DNA from: MED-G78 sp964275345
GTDB taxonomy: Bacteria > Pseudomonadota > Gammaproteobacteria > Magnimaribacterales > D2472
Direction: 5' to 3'
Assembly (NCBI GenBank): GCA_964275345.1
Contig: CAXYBK010000003.1
Span: 62,001-126,000 of the forward strand
DNA: 64,000 bases
Shown here: in pieces, positions 51,868-61,889 of the stretch
How positions within the stretch are numbered: position 1 is the first letter of the stretch
Layout: every line of letters starts with the position of its first letter
Made by a program: the position numbers and the translations under genes
Notes under the pieces: generated by a model
Seen by the model: only the letters and a program-made list of their open reading frames with translations
The model's database searches: none
What the model was told of the DNA's origin: nothing

Positions 51868-54204
51868 ATGAAAAAATCACGATTAGCTGCTATGTCAGCA
51901 ACATTATTGTTAGCGTTCAATCTTGATGCTCAGAATGATAATTTAGAGCTAATCACTTTAGATTCATCATACAGCGCAACATCTTGTTTCATTTACAATC
52001 CAAATATAGGAATAATAGCTAAGGATAAAAATATTAGTGTTGAAGCTGACACATTAAAGTTTAGTGATAATCAGGCTATTACTCTTAATAACAATGTAAA
52101 AATTGATTTCCCTGGCGGTCTTCTAAATTCTTCTAATGCATTAATTGGCGCCTCTAAAGAGTTAATAGAATTTAAAAAAGATACTACTTTATCTCTTGAG
52201 CAACTTCTTTTAAAAGGAGATGAGGGCTTCTTCAATAGATCAAATGATCAGGTTCAAATGGAAGATGGAACCATCTTTTTGTCTTCAAGAGGTTTAAATA
52301 TTGATTTTAAGTCATTACAGGGATCTTTAGATGATGAGTTAACAATTCAAGAAGCGGAGATTACTTCTTGTGCAGATCCAAAAACAGGTTGGCTTATTAG
52401 TGCTGACGACTTGGTATTGAATAATAAAACTTATAGGGGTTATGCAAAGAATCTTACCTTGCAACTTGGAGGGGCTAGCGTATTTAAAGCGCCTTATCTC
52501 CCTTTTGCGACAACAAGTGAAAGATTATCAGGATTCTTAGAGCCTTCTATTTCATCCTCTTCTGATGGTATTGATTTTTCTATTCCTTACTTTGCAATAT
52601 TATCAGACCATTCAGATATTACACTGGGCGCAAGAAATATTGCCGAAAGAGGTTCTGGTGTAGAGATTAATTATCGTTATATTAAAGAGCACACTAAAAA
52701 TAATGTCGATGCTTTCTACTTCAATAACGACAAGGAAATACAGAAAAATTTCCCTGAACTAGCAGATTCAAGATGGGCTTTTAAAATTCAAGACTCTTTG
52801 ATGCTTAATAAAACTTCAGGAATTAATTTTGGAGAGATACTAATTGATTGGGCTAAAGCTTCCGACGCTATGGTTTTAAGAGATATCCCAGGAGAAATTA
52901 CCGCAATTGGGCTACAACGTGATCATTATTTAAGTCAAAATATTATTATAAGTTCTCGTTTTAACAATTTAGCAATTGAACTTGAGCATCAAGGCTTTCA
53001 ATCTTTAAATCCGCTTCTTACAAATGGTTATAAGAAGTCACCTGCAATTGATCTAAGTTTTGTTAAAACATTGAACTCTATAAACGTAAAACACAGATTA
53101 AATATTGCCACATTTAAAGCCAGCAGCCTGCATGAATTCTTTGGAGCTTCTTCGGGAATGGGTAAATATTTAAATTCGGTTGAAGACCCTATAGAAGGAA
53201 GGCGGACTTTTTCAGATTTAACTCTATCTAAAACCTTCGATAAAGAATTTATTAAAATAAAAACATCTTTAGGTCTCAAAAGTCTGAGTTATGACCTGCA
53301 AAACGAATCGGTTCAAAATAATAATATTAATAGCCCCAATCTAAAAATTGATATTAGTAGCATGTTTGTAAAGATGAATTCTGATGGAATGTCCATTATT
53401 CAACCAAGGTTAGTCTTGGGTTATTCAGAATATAAGGATCAATCTGGAAATCCAGTATTTGATACCAATATCTTGGCCTATAACAATCAAGTTTTTTTTA
53501 ACGATCGTTTTTCAGGGATGGACAGAATTGCTGATGATCATTCTCATAGTATTGGTTTCACATATAAATTAAGGAAATCTAGTCGAGACATATTTAAATT
53601 TGGTCTTGCTAAAAAATATAATCATTCTGAGAATAAAGTTTATGTAACTTCTATGCCTCCTATGATGAATAATAAAAATAAATTTATTATGTCTTCGATG
53701 TGGATGCCTGATATGAATCATTCTTTAAAAGTTTATGGAGGCTATGACACAAAAGATAATAAGCTGCTTATTGGCGGAATCAATTTTATGAAAAAGTCAT
53801 CAATAGGAACTTTAGGAATTGCTAAACGATATAGAAGAATGGCCGGTGACTTCAAACAAACTCTTAATTACTCTGAAATATTTACTGCAATTAATTTAAA
53901 AAATGGATTTAAAATCATTGGTAAATTACAACAAGATGATGAGTATGATATTAAGGTAGAGAGCATGCTTGGAATTGAATATGAAAACTGCTGTGTGGCT
54001 TTTAGGGTGATGGCAAGTGATAAAAATCTTACTAAATATAATGATCTTTATAATTCAAGCTATACATACCTAAATGATGCATGGGACAATATGATAAACA
54101 TTGAAAACAAAAGTAGAATTAACTTTGAATTTGAACTTAAAGGCTTTAATTCATCGATAAATAAAATAGATAAGTTACTTCAAAATTCAATACTTAATTA
54201 CTAG
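51868..54204 (+). CDS. lptD: LPS-assembly protein LptD
   Basis: 778-residue outer-membrane protein that inserts lipopolysaccharide into the outer leaflet with LptE. A signal peptide ends near NLDAQ. The OstA jellyroll (about 55-190) carries VEADTLKFSDNQAITLNNNV-type repeats and is followed by the barrel (about 230-778), with ENCCVAFRVMA near the end. Cys pairs (Cys40 in SATSCFIYN, ITSCADP, and the ENCC pair) match the disulfides that bridge the jellyroll and barrel. It is followed by surA after 9 bases, the typical order. Confidence 0.95.
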   Translation: MKKSRLAAMSATLLLAFNLDAQNDNLELITLDSSYSATSCFIYNPNIGIIAKDKNISVEADTLKFSDNQAITLNNNVKIDFPGGLLNSSNALIGASKELIEFKKDTTLSLEQLLLKGDEGFFNRSNDQVQMEDGTIFLSSRGLNIDFKSLQGSLDDELTIQEAEITSCADPKTGWLISADDLVLNNKTYRGYAKNLTLQLGGASVFKAPYLPFATTSERLSGFLEPSISSSSDGIDFSIPYFAILSDHSDITLGARNIAERGSGVEINYRYIKEHTKNNVDAFYFNNDKEIQKNFPELADSRWAFKIQDSLMLNKTSGINFGEILIDWAKASDAMVLRDIPGEITAIGLQRDHYLSQNIIISSRFNNLAIELEHQGFQSLNPLLTNGYKKSPAIDLSFVKTLNSINVKHRLNIATFKASSLHEFFGASSGMGKYLNSVEDPIEGRRTFSDLTLSKTFDKEFIKIKTSLGLKSLSYDLQNESVQNNNINSPNLKIDISSMFVKMNSDGMSIIQPRLVLGYSEYKDQSGNPVFDTNILAYNNQVFFNDRFSGMDRIADDHSHSIGFTYKLRKSSRDIFKFGLAKKYNHSENKVYVTSMPPMMNNKNKFIMSSMWMPDMNHSLKVYGGYDTKDNKLLIGGINFMKKSSIGTLGIAKRYRRMAGDFKQTLNYSEIFTAINLKNGFKIIGKLQQDDEYDIKVESMLGIEYENCCVAFRVMASDKNLTKYNDLYNSSYTYLNDAWDNMINIENKSRINFEFELKGFNSSINKIDKLLQNSILNY

Positions 54205-54213
54205 GAAATTTTT

Positions 54214-55462
54214 ATGAAAAAACTAACAATATTCTCATTACTGATTGCACTCCCTTCTATAGTGCTGGCGAGAGTAGAAATATTAGATAGAGTTGCTGTT
54301 ATTGTTGATGATGGTTTAATCATGGAATCTCAGATCACTCAAAGCATCTTAGAAATTTCTATGAACATGGAGGCGCAAAATATGCCAATACCTCCTGCAG
54401 ATGAAATGCGAGAACAAGTTATAGAACGACTTATTATTGAAGAACTTCAGCTTCAGCTTGGTGATGCATTTGGAATAAGAATAAGTGATGGAGAGCTTAA
54501 TCAAACATTTAATACTATTGCTGCTAACAATCAACTTTCACTTGAGGATTTTATAGTCACTATTCAAGAAGCGGGACAATCATATGAGTCGTTAAGAGAA
54601 AAAATTAGAAATGACATGATCATTCAAAGGGTTCAAAGAGGCAGAGTTGGAAATGAAATAAATATCACTGAGCAAGAGTTTGAGAGCTTTATGCAAGACT
54701 GATCCAGCTGTTGCTCAAATTAGACCAGAACTATCAGTAAGGCAAATTCTTGTGAAAAACTGAAAATAGAGCTGCACTATCCGTCCTAGCAAGGTTAGAT
54801 GCTAATGAGAGTTTTGAAGCAATTGCTAAAGAGATTTCGCTGGCAGGAAATGCTTCGTCTGGAGGCTTGATGCCTTGGAGAAAAATTGCTGATATGCCAA
54901 AAGTTTTTGGTGAAGCATTAGAAGAAGAAGTTGTTGGAACAGTAACCGCCCTATCTCAACAGGATCAGGATTTCATATTCTAAAAATTGAAGAAAAAAGA
55001 GGTCCTTTTGTTAAATATGAAGATCAGTGGAATGTAAGACATATTCTTCTTATGCCAACGGCAATAAGAGACTTAGCTGCTACATTAAATGAAATAGAAG
55101 ATATTCGAAATAGAATAATGACAGGAGAGGATTTTGGTGAGCTGGCAAAAGAATTTTCTGAAGATGAGGGTTCTGCTCTCAATGGTGGTGATCTAGATTG
55201 GTTTACTAAGGGAACTATGGTTACTCAATTTGAAGACATGATGCTTAGTTCTGAAAATAATATAGTTTCTGAGGTTTTTCAAACTGATTATGGCTATCAT
55301 TTTCTTGAAGTCCTTGGGACTAGAAATTTTGATAAGACTTCTGAGTTAATAGAAGACAGAGCCTACTCTGGACTTTATTCAAGAAAATTTGATGAAGAAT
55401 TAGAAAATACTCTCAGATCTATAAGAGCAGAGGCTTTTGTTGAAATAAAAACTTTAGATTGA
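54214..55462 (+). pseudogene. surA: Periplasmic chaperone/peptidyl-prolyl isomerase SurA, three frameshifts
   Basis: SurA folds outer-membrane proteins such as LptD. The first part (54214-54702) has the signal peptide and SurA N domain (VIERLIIEELQLQLGD). The protein then continues in other frames: TDPAVAQIRPELSVRQILV from about 54698, ENRAALSVLARLDANESFEA from 54762, and PISTGSGFHILKIEEKRG from 54950 to the stop at 55460-55462. Three single-base shifts lie near 54690-54700, in the A5 run at 54755-54759 and in the C3 run at 54949-54951. Both parvulin domains are recognisable when joined (about 415 residues). Repeated one-base errors in homopolymers favour sequencing error over real loss. Confidence 0.9.
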
Positions 55463-56439
55463 AAAAGATCTTCTATTCACCCGGTGAGCCATCTGGAATA
55501 GGTGTTGATCTTATAATTCAGTTATGTCTGTCTAATTATTGGAATAATTTTAAGATTCCTATCATTTGTTTAGGTGATAAAAGACTTTTTGAGCATAGAG
55601 CTAAACAACTTAATAAAAAAATAAAGATTGAATCTATTATCGATAATAAATGTGCTGCTAAAAATAAAAAAGGGCTTCTTCAAATTATTGAAGTAGCTAA
55701 GTGTAGAAGTGTTATTTCTGGGAAGTTAAATTCTGTCAATGCCGCATATGTAATTGAAAACTTAAATTTTGGAATCATGCAGGCTCAAGCTAGTAAAAAA
55801 AATGCTCTGGTCACAGGTCCTATAAGTAAGCAAAATATTATAGATTCTGGAATTAAGTTCTCTGGCCATACAGAATGGATTCAAGAAAAAACTAAAAGTA
55901 AAGATGTTTTAATGCTGCTTTCAGCTAAACAATTACGAGTAGCTTTGGTGACTACTCACATTCCTTTAGCTAAAGTTAACAAATCCATCACCAAAAAGAA
56001 GGTTATTGCCAAAGCAATTATTCTCAACGAAGATTTAAAGTTAAAGTTAAAAGTTAAAGCACCTAGATTGATTATGCTTGGGCTAAATCCTCATGCAGGA
56101 GAAGGCGGCACTATAGGATCAGAAGAATCCTTAATTTTAAAACCAGCTGCAGAGTATTTAAGAAAGAATGGTATCAATATCTCTGATCCTATTTCAGCTG
56201 ATACTGCTTTTACCCAAAATATGTTAAAAAAAACTGATGCCTACCTTGCTATGTATCATGATCAAGCGCTTCCAGTTCTCAAGGCTTTAAGTTTTGGAGA
56301 AGGTATAAATATTACCTTAGGGGTTCCTATTGTCAGAACCTCTGTAGATCATGGAGTTGCACTAGATATAGCTGGATCAGGCAAAGCTAGCTTCTCATCT
56401 CTACAAAACGCTTTAAATACCGCAAAGTCCATGATCTGA
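55459..56439 (+). CDS. pdxA: 4-hydroxythreonine-4-phosphate dehydrogenase PdxA
   Basis: 326-residue enzyme of pyridoxal 5'-phosphate synthesis. Motifs: SPGEPSGIGVDL (about 6-17), ALVTGPISKQNI, SGHTEWI (metal His), GLNPHAGEGGTIG, MYHDQALPVLKAL and RTSVDHGVALDIAG. Start is TTG 55459, overlapping the surA stop by 4 bases. It sits in the usual surA-pdxA-rsmA order. Length is normal. Confidence 0.96.
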   Translation: MKKIFYSPGEPSGIGVDLIIQLCLSNYWNNFKIPIICLGDKRLFEHRAKQLNKKIKIESIIDNKCAAKNKKGLLQIIEVAKCRSVISGKLNSVNAAYVIENLNFGIMQAQASKKNALVTGPISKQNIIDSGIKFSGHTEWIQEKTKSKDVLMLLSAKQLRVALVTTHIPLAKVNKSITKKKVIAKAIILNEDLKLKLKVKAPRLIMLGLNPHAGEGGTIGSEESLILKPAAEYLRKNGINISDPISADTAFTQNMLKKTDAYLAMYHDQALPVLKALSFGEGINITLGVPIVRTSVDHGVALDIAGSGKASFSSLQNALNTAKSMI

Positions 56440-57212
56440 TGAGTTTTAGAGATAAAAGAAGAAAATTTGGGCAAAACTATCTAATAGATCCAGCAATATT
56501 ATATGAAATGGAAGAATCTATTAACCCTCAAGCTCATGATAGATTTATAGAAATTGGACCAGGTATGGGTGCGCTTACAAAGATACTTAATAAGGAATCT
56601 ATCCATATTACTGCGATTGATATTGATAGAGACAATATTTCTTATTTACAAAAAACTTTTGATGGACCTGCAGAGTATGATTTTGTTCAAGATGATATCT
56701 TAAGTAGTAACTTTGCGTTTCTTGATAGCAATGATCATAGAATTGTTGGAAATCTTCCCTACAATATATCAACTCAAATTATTCTTAAGCTTATTAATTA
56801 TTTCAACCAAATTAAGGATATGCATTTTTTAATACAAAGAGAGGTTGCAGAAAAAATAACTGGAAGTCCTGGATCTAAAGATTGGGGCAAACTAGGAATT
56901 AAGCTTTCAGCTTTTTTTCAAACTGAAATTCTATTTGATGTTCCACCAGAAGCTTTTGATATAAAGCCAAAAGTTACATCAAGCTTTATTAGAATGTCTC
57001 CCTTAACAAAAAGTCTTGTTACTGATGATGAATTGAAAAACTTCTTTGAGATTGTTGATCTTTCATTTATGTCTCGACGTAAGAATATAAAAAATAATCT
57101 TAAAAGCATGAAATTGGACTGGGAAAGTCTTCAAATTGATAATCAGCTAAGGCCTGAAGATTTATCTTTAGAGTCTTACCTGAAGATTGCTAGAGAAATT
57201 GCTAAAATTTAA
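56439..57212 (+). CDS. rsmA: 16S rRNA dimethyladenosine transferase RsmA (KsgA)
   Basis: 257-residue AdoMet-dependent enzyme that dimethylates two adenines near the 3' end of 16S rRNA. Motifs: FGQNYLIDP, EIGPGMGALT (AdoMet loop), IDIDRDN, NLPYNISTQIILK (catalytic NLPY) and the C-terminal FIRMSP and RRKNIKNNL. It shares one base with pdxA and lies 2 bases from apaH. Confidence 0.97.
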   Translation: MSFRDKRRKFGQNYLIDPAILYEMEESINPQAHDRFIEIGPGMGALTKILNKESIHITAIDIDRDNISYLQKTFDGPAEYDFVQDDILSSNFAFLDSNDHRIVGNLPYNISTQIILKLINYFNQIKDMHFLIQREVAEKITGSPGSKDWGKLGIKLSAFFQTEILFDVPPEAFDIKPKVTSSFIRMSPLTKSLVTDDELKNFFEIVDLSFMSRRKNIKNNLKSMKLDWESLQIDNQLRPEDLSLESYLKIAREIAKI

Positions 57213-57214
57213 TT

Positions 57215-58024
57215 ATGTCTACTTATGTGATTGGGGATGTTCAAGGGTGCTTTAAGGAACTTTTAAAGCTGACAAAAAAGATTAAATTTAATCCCATTAA
57301 AGATACTCTTATATTTGCAGGCGATCTTGTTAATAGAGGTCCTCAATCCTTGGAAGTGCTGGATTTTTGCCTGCAAAATAAGAAATCTATTAAAGTTGTA
57401 TTAGGAAACCACGATCTTTATCTTTTAAGCTTAATTATTGATAAGCAAACTAAAGCAAAAACTCTCACTCCAATTTTAAAATCTAAAAATGCATCGAGAT
57501 ACTTTAATTGGCTTATAAAAAAACCAATGTTGTTAAAAGTGAAAATTGATAAAACAAATGAAACTTTCTGGATTTCCCATGCAGGAATTCCATATTTTTG
57601 GAGTTTATCTAAAGCACAGAAATTAAGTAGAGAGTTATCAAAGAGTTTAAAAGATAACCCAAAATTTGTGCTTAAAAATATGTGGGGTGATAAACCAAAT
57701 AAATGGAATAATAATTTACAGGGTATAAAAAGATTGAGATTGATAATTAATTGTTTTACTCGAATGCGTTATTTAGATATGCAGGGAGGTCTTAATTTGA
57801 ATACTAAGGATACTGGGCCTAAGAAAGAATTAGAGCCGTGGTTTATTAAATCAAAGCAGCTTTTAAAAGATTCAAAAGAGTATATTGTTTTTGGTCATTG
57901 GGCAGCGCTTAATGGAAAAACTAAAATTAAGAATATAATAGGTTTAGATACTGGTTGCGTTTGGGGTGGAAAACTAACTGCTATTAGATTGGAAGATAAA
58001 AAAATATTTGCTGTAAAAGGATGA
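57215..58024 (+). CDS. apaH: Diadenosine tetraphosphatase ApaH
   Basis: 269-residue symmetrical Ap4A hydrolase of the metallophosphatase fold. Metal-site motifs: GDVQGCFKEL (residues 7-16), GDLVNRGPQS, LGNHDLYLL, WISHAGIPY and FGHWAALNGK. All ligand residues are present, so it should be active against stress-related dinucleotides. It follows rsmA in the conserved order; apaG, often between them, is missing here. Overlaps cca by 4 bases. Confidence 0.96.
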   Translation: MSTYVIGDVQGCFKELLKLTKKIKFNPIKDTLIFAGDLVNRGPQSLEVLDFCLQNKKSIKVVLGNHDLYLLSLIIDKQTKAKTLTPILKSKNASRYFNWLIKKPMLLKVKIDKTNETFWISHAGIPYFWSLSKAQKLSRELSKSLKDNPKFVLKNMWGDKPNKWNNNLQGIKRLRLIINCFTRMRYLDMQGGLNLNTKDTGPKKELEPWFIKSKQLLKDSKEYIVFGHWAALNGKTKIKNIIGLDTGCVWGGKLTAIRLEDKKIFAVKG

Positions 58025-59046
58025 TGAAAATATACCAAGTGGGCGGCTCAATAAGAGATGAGCTCTTAGGAGAAGTTCCTAAAGATAAAGACTGGCTGGT
58101 AGTTGGGTCTTCGCCAGAAGAAATGATTGCAGAGGGCTATAAGCCTATCGGTAAAGATTTTCCTGTCTTTATTCATCCTATTTCAAAAGAAGAATATGCA
58201 TTGGCGAGAACTGAAAAGAAAAGCGGTTATGGTTATAAGGGATTTACTTTTTATTTTGGTAAAGACGTTACTCTTGAAGAAGACCTCTCTAGAAGGGATT
58301 TTACAATTAATGCAATTGCAAAAGATCAAGATGGAAAGCTAATAGACCCTTTTAATGGAACAGAAGATATTAAAAGAGAAATATTTCGTCATGTGTCTGA
58401 TGCTTTTTTAGAAGATCCTTTAAGAGCGATAAGAATTGCCCGTTTTAAAACCTATACACATTTAAAACATTTTAAAATAGATGAATCTACACAAGAAATG
58501 TTATTAAAAATTAGTGCTTCTGGTGAATTAGAAAAACTTTCTAAAGATAGAGTTTGGATTGAGATAGAGAGGTCTTTGCGATCTCCAGATGCCTCTGAGT
58601 TTTTTACATTGCTGCTTAAGTTTAAATTACATAAGCCCTGGCTTAGCTCTATGTCTGATTCTAAGTGTAATGATCAAACTTCAGCAGAAATTAAATGGGC
58701 TGAACTTGAATCAAAAAATAATTTTAAGCTTGGAGAAAATCTCCCTGTGCCTAATAATTTTAAAATGCATGTTCAGCTTCTTAAGGCAATGCTTGATTGT
58801 TACCAAGAGTCCTCTGAGGAAGATCTGATTCAAAGTGTTGAAAGAATTAATTTTCATAGAAATATGACTGAGATAAATGCCCTGCTCAATTTAGAGGGAT
58901 TAAGTAAGAATAAAGATTTCATCTCAAAACTTGGCAAGTATATTCTCGAAGAAGACTTCACTACTTTAAAAGAAGCTAGCAAGGATGAGGTTAGAAATGT
59001 TAAATTGCATCTTATAAAACAAGCTATAACAAAAACTTATGCATAA
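58021..59046 (+). CDS. cca: CCA tRNA nucleotidyltransferase
   Basis: 341-residue class II enzyme that adds or repairs CCA at tRNA 3' ends. The N-terminal domain has QVGGSIRDELLG, the catalytic DKDWLVVG (DxD), EYALARTEKKSG and LSRRDFTINAIA; FNGTEDIKREIFRHV and LRAIRIARF form the tRNA-binding neck. It is shorter than the 412-residue E. coli enzyme and ends without a recognisable HD phosphohydrolase domain, so it probably lacks the phosphatase activity. Both ATG 58021 and 58024 are possible starts. Overlaps the following SDR gene by 8 bases. Confidence 0.93.
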   Translation: MMKIYQVGGSIRDELLGEVPKDKDWLVVGSSPEEMIAEGYKPIGKDFPVFIHPISKEEYALARTEKKSGYGYKGFTFYFGKDVTLEEDLSRRDFTINAIAKDQDGKLIDPFNGTEDIKREIFRHVSDAFLEDPLRAIRIARFKTYTHLKHFKIDESTQEMLLKISASGELEKLSKDRVWIEIERSLRSPDASEFFTLLLKFKLHKPWLSSMSDSKCNDQTSAEIKWAELESKNNFKLGENLPVPNNFKMHVQLLKAMLDCYQESSEEDLIQSVERINFHRNMTEINALLNLEGLSKNKDFISKLGKYILEEDFTTLKEASKDEVRNVKLHLIKQAITKTYA

Positions 59047-59767
59047 AGTTGTTCTTATTACAGGCGCCGCACAAAGAATTGGTAAAGAGACTGCCAAGGT
59101 ATTTGCTGAAGATAACTGGAATGTAATCATTCATTTTAATAGCTCATTTGAAGCAGCCTCAGAGCTTGCTGCAGAACTTAATACAAAGAGATCAGGAAGC
59201 GCGTGCATTATCCAAGCTGATCTAGATATTGACGCAGATGTTGAAAGACTTATCCTCGAATCAAAAGAGGCATATGGAAGAATGGATGCTTTGATTAATA
59301 ATGCATCAAGTTTTTACTCAACTCCTCTTCCTAATATTTCATATGAAGATTGGGATAAATTAATTGGAAGTAACTTAAAAGGTCCATTATTTCTTACCAA
59401 AGGATTAGCTCCAATGTTAGAGGAAGCAAAAGGTTCTGTAATAAATATTACAGACATTAATATTGATAAAGGCCTTCCTGGTTTTTCAATCTATTCAGCT
59501 GCTAAAGGTGGCCTCAAATCAATTACGAAAGGGCTAGCAAAAGAATTAGCTCCAAATATTCGTGTGAATGCAGTGGCTCCAGGAGCAATTTTAGAGCCGC
59601 CTGGAAAGACATGGAGTGATGAAGAGCTAGCTAAAATTGTTTCTAAAATTCCTCTAAATAGAATTGGTGATGAAAGTGATATTGCAAATACTGTAAAATT
59701 TATAGTTGATTCAAGATATATAACTGGGCAAACCATAAACGTTGATGGAGGAAGATCTTTAGCATGA
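59039..59767 (+). CDS. Pteridine-reductase-like SDR (FolM-like)
   Basis: 242-residue SDR. The cofactor loop GAAQRIGKETA has Arg at the position used by pteridine reductases (GxxxRIG), with HFNSSFEAA next, which also favours NADPH. NNASSFY and the catalytic SIYSAAKGGLK (Tyr, Lys) follow, and the end is GQTINVDGGRSL. FolM-type enzymes reduce dihydromonapterin or dihydrofolate. folB and folK lie 2 kb away on the other strand, which supports a pterin role. It overlaps the next gene by 4 bases. Confidence 0.82.
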   Translation: MHKVVLITGAAQRIGKETAKVFAEDNWNVIIHFNSSFEAASELAAELNTKRSGSACIIQADLDIDADVERLILESKEAYGRMDALINNASSFYSTPLPNISYEDWDKLIGSNLKGPLFLTKGLAPMLEEAKGSVINITDINIDKGLPGFSIYSAAKGGLKSITKGLAKELAPNIRVNAVAPGAILEPPGKTWSDEELAKIVSKIPLNRIGDESDIANTVKFIVDSRYITGQTINVDGGRSLA

Positions 59768-60825
59768 CCGAAAAAGATGCATTTATAGGAGCTGAATTTA
59801 CAGGCACCAAAGAGGTATCTGAAAATTTAAAGTTTGATGAGGATAAATTTCAACAATGGATAGATGCAAATATTCAATCTAGCGGAAAAATATTACAGAT
59901 TGAACAATTTAATGGTGGTCAAAGTAACCCAACTTATAAAATTACCACTGAAAATAAAAAACTTGTACTAAGAAGAAAACCTCCTGGAAAACTTCTTCCT
60001 TCTGCACATGCCGTAGACAGAGAATACAAGGTGATTAGTGCATTAGCGGAAACTAACGTTCCAGTTCCTGAAACTTATGGTCTTTGCGATGATTCTGATG
60101 TGGTCGGAACACCTTTTTTTGTAATGGATTTTCTTGAGGGTGAGGTTTATTGGGATCACATGCTGCCTTCAGTCTCAAATGAAGAAAGGATAAAAATATA
60201 TCAGCAGAAAAATAAGGTTTTAGCCAATCTGCATTCGGTAGATTATAAGGCTGTAGGCTTAGAGAGTTACGGCAAACCGGGTAACTATGTTGCGAGGCAA
60301 GTAAGTAGATGGACAACTCAATATCTAGCTTCTGAAACAGAGTCAATTCCTGAGATGGATAAACTTATAGAATGGTTGCCACAAAATATTCCTAATGATG
60401 ACGAAACATCTATCGTTCATGGTGATTTTAGACTTGATAATATGATTTATAAAAATCATGAAGTTATAGGTGTTCTCGATTGGGAGTTATCAACTCTTGG
60501 CCATCCCATTGCTGACTTTAGTTATCACTGTTTAACCTGGAGAACCTTGCCAGCAATGCAGGATCTTAAACTCCTGAAGGAGCTTGGAATACCTTCTGAA
60601 GTTGAATACCGAGATATGTACTCAGAGAATACAGGCAAAGATTTGTCTGCAAATTGGGAATTTTATATGGTATTTAATATCTTTAAGGTTGCTGCTATAT
60701 GTCAAGGAATCTTGGGCAGAGTTAGAGATGGAACTGCATCAAATAAATATGCAGAAGCCAGAGGCATGCAAGTATTTCCTCTATCTGCTGGAGCTTGGAG
60801 TATTGTTGAGGCAAACTTTAAATAA
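59764..60825 (+). CDS. APH-type phosphotransferase, ACAD10/11-like
   Basis: 353-residue kinase of the aminoglycoside phosphotransferase fold. Nucleotide lobe: FNGGQSNPTYKI and LVLRRKPPGKLLPSAHAVDREY; catalytic loop IVHGDFRLDNMIY; metal Asp in VLDWELSTLGHPIADFSYHC. This set matches the kinase domain of mammalian ACAD10/11 and its bacterial relatives, which phosphorylate 4-hydroxyacyl-CoA during fatty-acid breakdown. No acyl-CoA dehydrogenase is nearby in the window, so the substrate remains inferred. It ends the rightward block and faces the PepSY gene. Confidence 0.85.
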   Translation: MTEKDAFIGAEFTGTKEVSENLKFDEDKFQQWIDANIQSSGKILQIEQFNGGQSNPTYKITTENKKLVLRRKPPGKLLPSAHAVDREYKVISALAETNVPVPETYGLCDDSDVVGTPFFVMDFLEGEVYWDHMLPSVSNEERIKIYQQKNKVLANLHSVDYKAVGLESYGKPGNYVARQVSRWTTQYLASETESIPEMDKLIEWLPQNIPNDDETSIVHGDFRLDNMIYKNHEVIGVLDWELSTLGHPIADFSYHCLTWRTLPAMQDLKLLKELGIPSEVEYRDMYSENTGKDLSANWEFYMVFNIFKVAAICQGILGRVRDGTASNKYAEARGMQVFPLSAGAWSIVEANFK

Positions 60826-60836
60826 AAAGGATTCTG

Positions 60837-61448
60837 TTATCTTTTTTTAACAAAAAATAAAATAATTCCTGACATAGACGAGATTAGCGCAAGAACAGAA
60901 AATAATCTTAGTAGAAAATTATTGATATTGTCTCTTTGATCATAATCCATGATATGAAGAGCCCAAAGCAAGTCCCACATTCTCCATGAATCAGATCTGA
61001 TAGACAAAATATCTCCACTCATAGGACTTATATAGATATTAATATTATCCTCTGTTTCTGTTGTTACTTTGTATATTGGCAAATCTCTTCCACGATACTC
61101 AGAGCCAGAAATTGCTTCAGTAATTAATAAGGCCTCAAGAGGTTTAAGTGTTGTTTTTGTTGTAGCAATTACAATTGCTTGTTGAGGTGAAAGTGCTTCT
61201 AATTGTCTTCCCTCTGGATAGGTTGTGTAAATAGCATCTCCATCTTTAATAGAAGCTATGACCTGTTGGCCTAATCTATCAAATATTCTATATTCTGCTT
61301 GATTTGGCAGACGATATTGCTCTCCTCTAACTAATTCAATTTTATTAAAGGCGAAATAAATTCCTGATACTGTCCAGAGTAAAAGCTGAATGGCGATAAA
61401 GATGCTTAAATACCTATGTAAGCTTCTTATAAGTTTCTTGGTTCCCAA
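60837..61448 (-). CDS. PepSY-domain membrane protein
   Basis: 203 residues: an N-terminal helix (LSIFIAIQLLLWTVSGIYFA, about 15-34), a periplasmic PepSY-type region (about 60-155, with SPMSGDILSIRSDSWRMWD), then a His-containing stretch LLWALHIMDYDQRDNINNF and a second helix (LLRLFSVLALISSMSGIILFF). The layout resembles small PepSY-TM proteins linked to iron reduction or heme in membranes. The two His (HRYLS near the start and LHIMD) could bind heme; inferred. Single leftward gene. Confidence 0.8.
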   Translation of the reverse strand: MGTKKLIRSLHRYLSIFIAIQLLLWTVSGIYFAFNKIELVRGEQYRLPNQAEYRIFDRLGQQVIASIKDGDAIYTTYPEGRQLEALSPQQAIVIATTKTTLKPLEALLITEAISGSEYRGRDLPIYKVTTETEDNINIYISPMSGDILSIRSDSWRMWDLLWALHIMDYDQRDNINNFLLRLFSVLALISSMSGIILFFVKKR

Positions 61449-61511
61449 ATCTACAAAATGTAATTAAAAGTGTTACACAAAAGCATATAACTCTATGTTC
61501 AAAGATTCAAT

Positions 61512-61889
61512 TTAAATTATTTCTTTTAAGGGGTCTGAGACAAAAGAGTACTTCTCAATTTCATCACTTTCAAATAAAATTTCGTCATCTTCTATTTGTA
61601 GGACTATATCAATATCAAGCGTCCTTGCACTAAATTTTGGAACATCCCTTCTTCTACCAGACTGATCTTCAATTTCTTTTAGCTTGATATTTAGATCGTC
61701 AAAGGATAATTCACATTCTCCTGACATAACTAAATTTAAAAAGTCATCTCCCTCAAAACCCTCTGCTTTTGTTTGATGAATAGATGAGTATTCGGTTGCA
61801 TCCATGATCTGCTGCAATTTTTCTATCGCTAGAATAAGATTAGCTTCTGCATTGATATTACTTCCAAGAGATAGATAATATTTGATCAT
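61512..61889 (-). CDS. folK: Hydroxymethyldihydropterin pyrophosphokinase FolK
   Basis: 125-residue enzyme transferring pyrophosphate to 6-hydroxymethyldihydropterin in folate synthesis. Motifs: YLSLGSNINAEANL (about 4-17), GDDFLNLVM and the catalytic RRRDVPKFSARTLDIDIVL with its Asp pair. It is shorter than the E. coli enzyme (159), losing part of the C-terminal end. It overlaps folB by 4 bases; the two catalyse consecutive steps. Confidence 0.93.
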   Translation of the reverse strand: MIKYYLSLGSNINAEANLILAIEKLQQIMDATEYSSIHQTKAEGFEGDDFLNLVMSGECELSFDDLNIKLKEIEDQSGRRRDVPKFSARTLDIDIVLQIEDDEILFESDEIEKYSFVSDPLKEII

